Shown: piece after piece, positions 50,853 through 58,368 of the stretch
Numbering within the stretch: the stretch's first letter is position 1
How the letters are laid out: each line of letters opens with the position of its first letter
Assembly (NCBI RefSeq): GCF_042678045.1
Contig: NZ_JBHUDI010000002.1
Span: 62,001-126,000, forward strand
Direction: 5' to 3'
From: Natrinema amylolyticus_A
GTDB lineage: Archaea > Halobacteriota > Halobacteria > Halobacteriales > Natrialbaceae
DNA: 64,000 nucleotides
The notes under the pieces: generated by a model
Database searches by the model: none
Told to the model about the DNA's origin: nothing
Seen by the model: only the letters and a program-made list of their open reading frames with translations
Translations under genes and position numbers: made by a program

Positions 50853-53426
50853 ATGAACGCAGACGACAGCTTGCCGGACCAAGCAGACACTGTTATCGTC
50901 GGTGCCGGTATCGTCGGGTGCAACCTGGCGTACCAGCTCACTGAACTCGGCCGAGACGACGTCGTCGTCGTCGATCAGGGGCCGATGCCAACCACTGGTG
51001 GATCTTCCAGCCACGCGCCGGGGATCATGTTCCAGACCTCCGAGTCGAAGATCCTCTCGAAGTTCGCCAAGTACAGCCGTAACCTGTACTCGGACTTGGA
51101 GGACGACAACGGGGTTCAGGCCTACAAAGAAGTCGGCGGCATCGAGGTCGCGCGGAGCGACGAGCGGATGGACTACCTGCAGCGCCGCGTCGAGTGGGCC
51201 GAGTCCTGGGGGCTCCCGAACCCGGAGATCCTCTCGCCCGAGGAAGTAGCAGAAAAGCTACCGCTCGTCGACACCGACGTGATTCAGGGTGGGTACTACT
51301 CGCCGACAGACGGCCAGATATCCGGCGTCGTTGCGTGTGCTGCCCTCGCCCGCGAAGCCATGGATCGGGGAGCGAAGTTCGTTCCCCATACCCGTACCGA
51401 AGACGTCGAGACCGAGAACGGGTCAGTCAGCTCGGTTGTCACCGAAAACGGGACGATCGAGTGTAACGAAGTCGTCATCGCGACGAACATCTGGGCGCGT
51501 CAGTTGGGTGAGAAACTCGACGTTCACCTCCCGGTGACGCCGGTCGAACACCAGTACACAATGACCGAACCGCTCGAGGAACTCGCCGACAATCGGGTTG
51601 ACGTCAGCGATCACTCCTTGTACGAGAACTACAAGGACGTCTCCGGAGACAAAGTCGACCGCCTGCTCGCGAGTCCCGACCGGCCGATCCTCCGCGATCA
51701 GGACAACGCGATGTACTTCCGGACGCACGGGGACTCCTACGGGATCGGGTCGTACAACCACGAACCCGTCGTGCCCGACCCACAGGAGCTCGGCGGCAAC
51801 GAAGAAGACGCTGAACAGGGCTCGGTCCACGAGTTCACCGAGTACCACATGAACAACGCGACGCACCCGGATCGGCCGGACAAGGCCCCGCGACAGGCCA
51901 GCGACGAACTGTTGCCGGCCACTGAGGGGAAGGAACTCGAACACAAGTACAACGGCATGTTTGCGGAGTCCCCCAACGGTCTGCCGGTGATGGGGCCGGT
52001 CCAGAAGTACGACGGGCTCTGGACCGCGGCAGCCATCTGGGTCACTCACGCCGGCGGCGCTGGCAAGGCGCTCGCCGAGTGGATGGAAAACGGCGTCCCC
52101 CGCCTCCCCGACGGACCGATCGATCTCCGGCACTGCAACGTCAATCGGTTCGACGCCCATGAAGGCAGCTGGGACTTCGCTCGAGACATCGGTGGCGAGG
52201 AGTACCGCATCGTCTACAACATCATGCACCCGAAGTGGGTGTGGACGGATCACCAGCGCGACATCCGCCGCACCCCGATGTACCACAGCCACAAGGAACT
52301 TGACGCCGAGCTGTGGGCCGAAGCCGGCTGGGAGGAACCACAGTGGTTCGAGTCCAACGCCGACCTGCTCGCCGAGTACGGCGAGCAGATCCCGGACCGT
52401 GAGGGCTGGGAAGACAAGTACTGGTCGCCCATCGAGGGTGCGGAGGCGCTCCACGTCCGCAACAAGGTTGGCCTCCACGATATGACGTCGTTCAACAAGA
52501 TGGAAGTCGTCGGGAGCGACGCCGGGGAGTTCGTCCAGCGTCTCTGTACGAACGACATGGATCTCGATGTCGGCGACGTCCGGTACACCCTGATGTGTAA
52601 CGAGAACGGCGGCGTCCGCGCGGACATCACCGTCACGCGTGTCGACGACGACCGCTACCTCCTCCTGACGACTGGTCGCGAGGTCGGAAACAACCACGTC
52701 GCGTGGGTCCGCGAGCAGTCCCCAGAGGACGTGGTCGTCAACGACGTTACCTCCAGCCTGGCGGCGATGGTCTGTACCGGTCCGAACGCGCGGAAGGTGC
52801 TCTCGAAGGTGACGGACGTGGACCTCTCCGACGAAGCGTTCCCGTTCTTCACGAGTCAGCAGTTCTTCATCAAGAACGTGCCCGTCACCGCGCTCCGGGT
52901 CTCTTACGCCGGCGAACTCGGCTGGGAGCTGTACACGCCCTCCGAGTACGGCGAGCAGCTCTGGGAGCATCTCATGGAGGCCGGCGAAGAGTACGACATT
53001 CGCCCGTACGGCAACGGCGCACTGAACGCGCTGCGCATCGAGAAGGGCTTCCGACTGTGGGGAGAGGACCTCCACACCGAGCACAACCCCTACGAAGCGG
53101 GCCTCGGGTGGGCCACTGACCTGGAGACCGACTTCATCGGGAAGGAAGCGGTCGTCGAAGCAGCCGAGGGTAACAACATCGACCACAAGGTCGCGTGCCT
53201 GACCCTCGACGACGAAGAGGCGACGATCCTCCCTCACCGCCCGGTCTTCGACGGTGACGACGCGATCGGCTACGTGCACAGCGCCGAGTACGGATACACG
53301 GTCGGCGCCTGCGTCGTCTACACGTACCTCCCGCCGGAGTACGCAGAGCCCGGGACAGAACTCGAGATCCAGTACGAGGGCGAACGGTACGACGCGACCG
53401 TCCGCGAGGAACCGCTACTCGAGTGA
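50853..53426 (+). CDS. Dimethylglycine/sarcosine dehydrogenase-type FAD-GcvT oxidoreductase
   Basis: An 857-aa two-part enzyme. Residues 10-420 are a DAO-type FAD domain: DTVIVGAGIVGCNLAYQL and SSSHAPGIMFQT, with His54 at the position that binds FAD covalently in dimethylglycine and sarcosine dehydrogenases. Residues about 450-857 are a GcvT-like folate-binding part: DMTSFNKMEVVGSDAGEFVQ, NENGGVRADITVTRV, and the end GFRLWGEDLHTEHNPYEAGL. It would oxidise an N-methyl group and transfer it to THF as methylene-THF, with electrons to ETF. The ATG at 50853 follows a TATA box. It fits below the Rieske oxygenase in a betaine to glycine route; whether it takes dimethylglycine, sarcosine or both is open. 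Confidence 0.9.
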   Translation: MNADDSLPDQADTVIVGAGIVGCNLAYQLTELGRDDVVVVDQGPMPTTGGSSSHAPGIMFQTSESKILSKFAKYSRNLYSDLEDDNGVQAYKEVGGIEVARSDERMDYLQRRVEWAESWGLPNPEILSPEEVAEKLPLVDTDVIQGGYYSPTDGQISGVVACAALAREAMDRGAKFVPHTRTEDVETENGSVSSVVTENGTIECNEVVIATNIWARQLGEKLDVHLPVTPVEHQYTMTEPLEELADNRVDVSDHSLYENYKDVSGDKVDRLLASPDRPILRDQDNAMYFRTHGDSYGIGSYNHEPVVPDPQELGGNEEDAEQGSVHEFTEYHMNNATHPDRPDKAPRQASDELLPATEGKELEHKYNGMFAESPNGLPVMGPVQKYDGLWTAAAIWVTHAGGAGKALAEWMENGVPRLPDGPIDLRHCNVNRFDAHEGSWDFARDIGGEEYRIVYNIMHPKWVWTDHQRDIRRTPMYHSHKELDAELWAEAGWEEPQWFESNADLLAEYGEQIPDREGWEDKYWSPIEGAEALHVRNKVGLHDMTSFNKMEVVGSDAGEFVQRLCTNDMDLDVGDVRYTLMCNENGGVRADITVTRVDDDRYLLLTTGREVGNNHVAWVREQSPEDVVVNDVTSSLAAMVCTGPNARKVLSKVTDVDLSDEAFPFFTSQQFFIKNVPVTALRVSYAGELGWELYTPSEYGEQLWEHLMEAGEEYDIRPYGNGALNALRIEKGFRLWGEDLHTEHNPYEAGLGWATDLETDFIGKEAVVEAAEGNNIDHKVACLTLDDEEATILPHRPVFDGDDAIGYVHSAEYGYTVGACVVYTYLPPEYAEPGTELEIQYEGERYDATVREEPLLE

Positions 53427-53666
53427 ACTACCCCACCCTCCTCGATCACGCCTGACACCGCTCGCTCCCTGAGGACGGGGTTTCCCGTTGCACTACTGCA
53501 CGTTGCGTCCACGACAGCGGACGGTTCGCGGGCCGCGGACGGAGAGTGCAGTCTCCGCAGGCGTTCTCGTCTCGGATAAGAGCCGCGCGCATGCACGTCG
53601 CTCACGTGGTACTGCGTCGTCGGAGACGGGGTACTCTTTTACACCGGAAGCGGATACGTCCAACCG

Positions 53667-55436
53667 ATGCACCTTCGCGCACCTGATCGACTCCTCCGCG
53701 TGGATCTCTCGACGGAGTCGGTGGAACGCGTTTCCGTCCCGGACGAGTGGCGACGGCGCTACGTCGGCGGCAAGGGTCTCGGAGCGCGGTACCTCTACGA
53801 GGAGCTGGACGCCGGTGCCGATCCGCTCGGGCCCAACAACGTCCTGCTGTTCATGATTGGCCCGGTCTCGGGACTCCTTCCGGGAGAGGGCCGCTACGCA
53901 GCTATCACGAAATCTCCGCTGACAGGGAGCTTCCTTGACTCGTACGCCGGAGGGACGTTCCCGGCAGTGCTCGCTGGCGCGTTACACGACGCCGGCGGCA
54001 TCCTCGTTACCGGCCGAGCGTCAGAGCCAGTCCGACTCGTCGTGGCGGACGGAGATGTGGATATCGAATCGGCCGAGACCTGGGGAGCGGATACCGTCAC
54101 CACTGACGAACATTTTTCCGACGCCGCAGTCGCCTGTGTCGGTCCCGCAGGAGAGAACCAGGTCGCCTATGCGACCATTTCGTCCGACGCCGGCGACCAC
54201 CACGCTGGTCGGGGCGGCGCGGGCGCCGTGATGGGTGCCAAGCGGCTCAAGGCCGTTGTCGCCCGGGGTGATCCTCCGTCGGGCCTCGAGGACCTGCGCG
54301 AGCGGTACGCAAAACGGTATCGCGAATCAGACACCGGGAAGTGGCTGCAGGCGAGCGGCACCGTCGAAACAGTTGACTTTGCCAACGAGACCGGCGTCCT
54401 CCCGACGCGTGGATGGCAAGACGGGCAGTTCGAGGGCGCAGACGACATCGGCATCGCCGCCGTCCGCGAACTGGCGCGAGAGCGGGAGTACCCGGACGGC
54501 GAAGATCCGGGCGGCTACCGCGTCGAGACTGACGTCGGCGAGAGCGTTCCCCGTGGTGCGACAGCGATGACGCTCGGCGCGGGCCTGGGAATCGACGATT
54601 TCGACGCTGTGGCGGAACTCGGGGCAACGTGTGACCGCCTCGGTGTCGATCTGATCAGCGCCGGGAACACCGTCGCGTGGGCCGTCCGTGCCAGCGAGGC
54701 GGGCCTGCTAGATCGCTCGTTTACCTTCGGTAATCCCGACAGCGCACGATCACTGCTTCACGACATCGCAACCAGAGAGACGACGCTCGGCGACGCACTG
54801 GCGGAGGGAGTCGACGCAGCAGCCGAGCAGTTCGGCGGCGATGAGCTCGTGCCGACGGTCAAGGCGATGGAACTACCCGCGTACGATCCCCGGGGTGCCG
54901 AGAGCATGGCGCTGGCCTATGCCACGAGCGACCGCGGCGCCTGTCACCGGCGAGCGATCCCGGTTGAGCGGGAGGTCTTCGAGAACTGGAGCCCGGAGCG
55001 GGCCGCCCGCGCTGTCGCGACTGAACAGGACCAGCGATCGATTTGCTGGAGCCTGATCGTCGACGACTTCGTCGGCGACGTCTTCGACGATCTCGGCGCC
55101 GAGTGGCTGGATGCCGTGGGGTTGGACACCGACGGAGACCTGCGGACGATCGGGGAGCGCATCTGGACGCTCACCCGGTTGTTCAACGTTCGCGAGGGCA
55201 TCTCTCGAGCGGACGACGAACTACCGCCCGCGCTCCGAAACCCCCTCGAATCGGGTCCGAACGACGGACAGGCAGTGGACGAGGATCGTTTCGAAGCGAT
55301 GCTCGATGCCTACTACGCGACGCGCGGGTGGGGAGCCGACGGTCGACCGGCTCGCGAGCCGGTCGATCGGCTCGGGTTGGACGCGGTCGTTGACGACGAG
55401 ACGCCGCTGGCCGAGCAACCCATGGAACGGAAGTGA
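53667..55436 (+). CDS. Aldehyde ferredoxin oxidoreductase family protein lacking three cluster cysteines
   Basis: A 589-aa AOR-family tungsten/molybdopterin protein. The pterin-binding N-terminal domain is intact (VGGKGLGARYLYEELD, ITKSPLTGSFLDSYAGGTFP, GRGGAGAVMGAKRLKAVVA), as are GVDLISAGNTVAW and ATSDRGACHRRA. The CxxCxxxC motif that should lie around residues 265-300 is absent: that stretch reads RELAREREYPDGEDPGGYRV with no cysteine. Only the distal fourth cysteine equivalent, Cys460 (RSICWSL), is present, and the protein has just four cysteines in all. Hence the [4Fe-4S] cluster next to the pterin is probably missing. Length is normal, so this is not truncation. It may be a non-redox or altered member; an aldehyde substrate is only a family-level guess. 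Confidence 0.82.
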   Translation: MHLRAPDRLLRVDLSTESVERVSVPDEWRRRYVGGKGLGARYLYEELDAGADPLGPNNVLLFMIGPVSGLLPGEGRYAAITKSPLTGSFLDSYAGGTFPAVLAGALHDAGGILVTGRASEPVRLVVADGDVDIESAETWGADTVTTDEHFSDAAVACVGPAGENQVAYATISSDAGDHHAGRGGAGAVMGAKRLKAVVARGDPPSGLEDLRERYAKRYRESDTGKWLQASGTVETVDFANETGVLPTRGWQDGQFEGADDIGIAAVRELAREREYPDGEDPGGYRVETDVGESVPRGATAMTLGAGLGIDDFDAVAELGATCDRLGVDLISAGNTVAWAVRASEAGLLDRSFTFGNPDSARSLLHDIATRETTLGDALAEGVDAAAEQFGGDELVPTVKAMELPAYDPRGAESMALAYATSDRGACHRRAIPVEREVFENWSPERAARAVATEQDQRSICWSLIVDDFVGDVFDDLGAEWLDAVGLDTDGDLRTIGERIWTLTRLFNVREGISRADDELPPALRNPLESGPNDGQAVDEDRFEAMLDAYYATRGWGADGRPAREPVDRLGLDAVVDDETPLAEQPMERK

Positions 55437-55550
55437 TTGTCGCGACGGCCACTGCTCTGTCAGGACGCCAGGCCGTCTCGGCCAGCAGTCGCGGCCGAAC
55501 TGTTTCGGCACTCATCTGGCACCAGTCCGAACGAAGCCGGTCGTCTGGTA

Positions 55551-55638
55551 AGTATAATAGCCACTGAACGTCACTGCACATCCGATCGCACGACTGCTGT
55601 GCGATCGGTGTGTAAATCGTTTCAGTTGTTACTATACA
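55551..55638 (-). repeat. Palindromic repeat, copy 5, overlapping a gene end
   Basis: The best-preserved copy. Its outer arms TATAATAGCCACTGAACG and CGTTTCAGTTGTTACTATA are near-complementary, and the centre CCGATCGCACGACTGC...TGTGCGATCGG folds back. It supplies the Tyr-Ser-Asn-Asn-stop end of the DUF7344 gene. Confidence 0.85.
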
Positions 55639-56017
55639 GTGACCAGTCGTCGTCAACCTCCAGAAGCGGACGTAGCTCTACAGCGTTTTGTGTTAACGTG
55701 ACTGTATTCTGGCCCTGGTCGTACTCGACGATATCCGCATCTGCTAGTTTCGGAATATCTACATGATAGAGCGACACGTAGATGTCTTTCGCGTCCGCTT
55801 TCGAGACATCGGTCGTCCCAGTGCCGTTCTCCAAAGCGGCGACTTCATCTGCCAGGTCCGCTAACGCCAGCGGGTTGTCGTACGGTAGCAGGCATTGAAG
55901 CACGCACCGGCGGCGCCTGTTCGACAGAATCTCGAGCGCGGTATCCGCTGCTATTGATTCGATCCCGGTAGGATCCGGCCCCGGAGCTGCAGTCGGACAG
56001 GGGATGTCGTCCGGCAT
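55622..56017 (-). CDS. DUF7344 winged-helix protein
   Basis: A 131-aa haloarchaeal HTH protein. The DUF7344 core is visible: ALEILSNRRRRCVLQCLLPY, LADLADEVAALENG, YVSLYHVDIPKLADADIVEY and QGQNTVTLTQNAVEL. Such proteins are predicted DNA-binding regulators, often beside metabolic or phage genes. The last codons TAT AGT AAC AAC TGA belong to a palindromic repeat, so the original C-terminus was replaced or trimmed by the repeat. It lies between the AOR-family gene (convergent) and the formate dehydrogenase region. Target unknown. Confidence 0.82.
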   Translation of the reverse strand: MPDDIPCPTAAPGPDPTGIESIAADTALEILSNRRRRCVLQCLLPYDNPLALADLADEVAALENGTGTTDVSKADAKDIYVSLYHVDIPKLADADIVEYDQGQNTVTLTQNAVELRPLLEVDDDWSLYSNN

Positions 56018-56208
56018 TGTGATTACTTACTTCTGCATTACGCTAAAAATACATTGTTGAAAATGGAACCCTAATTCACCTATTCCAAACACAGTATGAC
56101 AAAAGCAAATACTGTTCCTCTTATTGTATTTTATAGTCTGCACCACGGAACAGCGTGTGGCCGCGTTAACCGAGAGGACGCAGCCGTGAAAGCCCGGCTG
56201 TCGAGCGG

Positions 56209-56484
56209 TCACCGAAGCTCCATTTGCTCGGCGCGCTCAACTGCGAGCTCGGCTATCTCCTCAACACGGCTGTCGGAGCGATCGGCGAGTACGCGCACCA
56301 GCATGCCGACCTGAACCGCTGCAGCTTCCCGAAGTTCGGCCGCTTCCTCGGTATCGTTACCAAAATAGTATTCGTGGCGACCGTTCTCGTGGACAATACC
56401 GGTGTACACCGAACGGAGGTCGTCGCCGGAGACTGCTTCCGCCGCTTCCGTTTTGACTTCCTCGAATCGGGGGTTCGTCATCAT
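56209..56484 (-). CDS. Small acidic protein of unknown function
   Basis: A 91-aa helical protein starting MMTNPRFEEVKTEAAEAVSG at 56484 (a second ATG at 56481). The body includes YTGIVHENGRHEYYFGNDTE and AAVQVGMLVRVLADRSDSRV. I do not recognise a family. The composition is clearly haloarchaeal and the longer upstream frame is not, which supports this start. It is divergent from the formate dehydrogenase operon, where small accessory genes are common. Confidence 0.6.
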   Translation of the reverse strand: MMTNPRFEEVKTEAAEAVSGDDLRSVYTGIVHENGRHEYYFGNDTEEAAELREAAAVQVGMLVRVLADRSDSRVEEIAELAVERAEQMELR

Positions 56485-56844
56485 ACCTGCTATTAGCCCA
56501 GGGGATCCTAACCTCTTTGATAAGCTGAGTGAATGATCGGTGCGGAACCGACACGCGTCGATCCGCTGGAACCAGATTGGCTGTGGGCGAGACGGGGTGA
56601 AGGCTTTGTCACAGAGAATATCGAACCTCGACAGCCCGATTATGGCACTCTCACGACTAAAGTTGTGGGCTTCTCGAGATTCCTCTGTTATGACCGTCGA
56701 TTCTGATAGTCGAGAGTCATACACAATTATGCTCACGGCACGTTCCCACAATCTCCGTCGTGGGGTTTGCGTTCGTTTGTATAAATGTACTCACAGTAGT
56801 CCAGTCATGAGAGTTTTTATCCCTGCAATTCAACATCATAGGCA
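56485..56844. promoter_or_regulatory. Formate dehydrogenase operon promoter region
   Basis: Two TATA-like boxes are present, GTATAAATGT at about 56780 and GTTTTTATCC at about 56812-56821. The second is placed for a leaderless start at 56845. No gene is visible. Confidence 0.5.
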
Positions 56845-58368
56845 ATGAAACGAGAGACAGGTACCGCTGGTCGCTCACCTCTCGTCCGCGTCGCGACCGA
56901 TGTAACGGTGAACGGCAACGAACAGGTCGTGACGGCGATGCGAGACGAAGCCGACTCGATATCGGTGGTCCGCATGGGACCGACCGGTGTGACGGGGAGC
57001 GAACCGCTCGTCATGGCGACGCACGAGGGCCGGACGGCGTTCTTCGCCGAACCGGAGCCGTCGACCGCCCGGGATGTCGTCGACACGCTGGAAGACGGAA
57101 CCATCCCGGCAGATAACGCTGATGCGGTCGTCGAACACGAGCGCGAGACGACGTCGCTCCCGGTCCCGAACACGGGACCGCTCTCGGTTGGTCGGCGGTC
57201 GGTGCTCGGCCGGTGTGGATGGGCCGATCCGCTCGATCCGAAAGCGTGGCCGACTGTCGCGTCTGAACGAACCGCCGAGACGGTGACGGATATCGGACTC
57301 CTCGGTCGGGGTCGCGGCGACGCCGCTGCCGATGACCCCGTCACTGACGTGTGGGAGACCGTCCGAGATGCGGACGGAGACCCGGTCGTGGTTGCCAATG
57401 CGAACGAGACGCGCGACGAGCAGCGAGCGGACGAGGTGCTGCTCGGCGGAGCGCCGATCGCCGTCCTCGACGGAATCGCGGCCGTCGCCGAGTACGTGGG
57501 CGCCGACGACGCCGTCGTCTACCTGAACGAGGAGGATAGCCACCTGCATCGACACCTCCGCGAAGCGATCGATGCAGTCGCCGGCGAACTGCCGATCGTT
57601 CCACAGCTGGTGGCCGGTCCCAACGAGTACCGTGCCGGCGCCCCAACGGCCGCCCTCGAGGCGATGGAAGGGGCCGACCGAATCGAACCGCGTCTCCAGC
57701 CACCGTCACCCGCCGAGTACGGTCTTTACGGACGGCCGACAGTTATCCATACGCCGCGGACGTTCGCACAGATCCGGCGGGCGATCCGCGATCCGGACGC
57801 GTTCGACGTGGATGCCGCCGATCCAGGCACCCGACTGATCACCGTCGCTGGCGACGTCGCCGATCCGGCGACCATCGAACTCCCGTCGGACAGCAGCCTT
57901 TCGGTGGTACGAGAGGCCGTCGACCTGACAGGGTCGTTCAAGATGGCCTGCGTTGGCGGTGCCCTCGGTGGCATTACGCGAAGCCTCGACGTCGCTCCGA
58001 CCGCACAGTCGCTCGCTGCAGCCGGTCTCGGGACCGACGGCGTCGTCGAACTCCTGGACGACGACCGGTGCGTAGTCGCCGACGTCGGCGAGCGCGCCCG
58101 GTTCGCATCCACCGAGAACAGCGGCCGCTGCGTGCCAGGCCGTGAAGGGACGAAACAGCTCACCGAACTCCTGCGAGACGTCTACCAGGGATCGCTCGAG
58201 ACGGACAAGATCCGTGAACTGGGTCGAGTGATGGCGCGGTCGAGCAACTGCCAGATCGGGGCTCACGCGCCCCGCCCCGTAACGACCGCGCTCGATGAGT
58301 TCGAACCGGAGTTCAGAGCGCACACTGACGGCCGCTGTCCCAGCGGCGCTTGCACGGAGAAACTATGA
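56845..58368 (+). CDS. NuoF-like partner subunit of formate dehydrogenase, degenerate Fe-S and FMN motifs
   Basis: A 507-aa protein with the layout of NADH dehydrogenase F / FdhB subunits: thioredoxin-like N-terminus, central FMN/NAD part, and the C-terminal Fe-S domain. The family motif ExCGxCxPCREG appears as ENSGRCVPGREG: the first and third cysteines are Ser426 and Gly432, and only Cys429 and the distal Cys469 (SSNCQIG) remain. The FMN motif GRGGAGFPTG is GRGRGDAAAD, and NADEGEPGT is ANETRDEQR. It overlaps the catalytic subunit gene by ATGA, so the two are made together. It may serve as a structural subunit rather than an NADH-linked one. Confidence 0.75.
   Translation: MKRETGTAGRSPLVRVATDVTVNGNEQVVTAMRDEADSISVVRMGPTGVTGSEPLVMATHEGRTAFFAEPEPSTARDVVDTLEDGTIPADNADAVVEHERETTSLPVPNTGPLSVGRRSVLGRCGWADPLDPKAWPTVASERTAETVTDIGLLGRGRGDAAADDPVTDVWETVRDADGDPVVVANANETRDEQRADEVLLGGAPIAVLDGIAAVAEYVGADDAVVYLNEEDSHLHRHLREAIDAVAGELPIVPQLVAGPNEYRAGAPTAALEAMEGADRIEPRLQPPSPAEYGLYGRPTVIHTPRTFAQIRRAIRDPDAFDVDAADPGTRLITVAGDVADPATIELPSDSSLSVVREAVDLTGSFKMACVGGALGGITRSLDVAPTAQSLAAAGLGTDGVVELLDDDRCVVADVGERARFASTENSGRCVPGREGTKQLTELLRDVYQGSLETDKIRELGRVMARSSNCQIGAHAPRPVTTALDEFEPEFRAHTDGRCPSGACTEKL

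Noticed and set aside
51423..53279. Long minus-strand frame of 618 codons opposite the demethylase gene
   Set aside because: Mirror frame caused by GC-rich third positions; Val/Asp/Arg-rich composition without motif, while the plus strand carries a clear FAD-GcvT enzyme.
53427..53520. GAGGACGGGGTTTCCCG after the demethylase gene, resembling an IS1341 end
   Set aside because: Short resemblance from memory, no transposase sequence nearby; could equally be a transcript-end hairpin.
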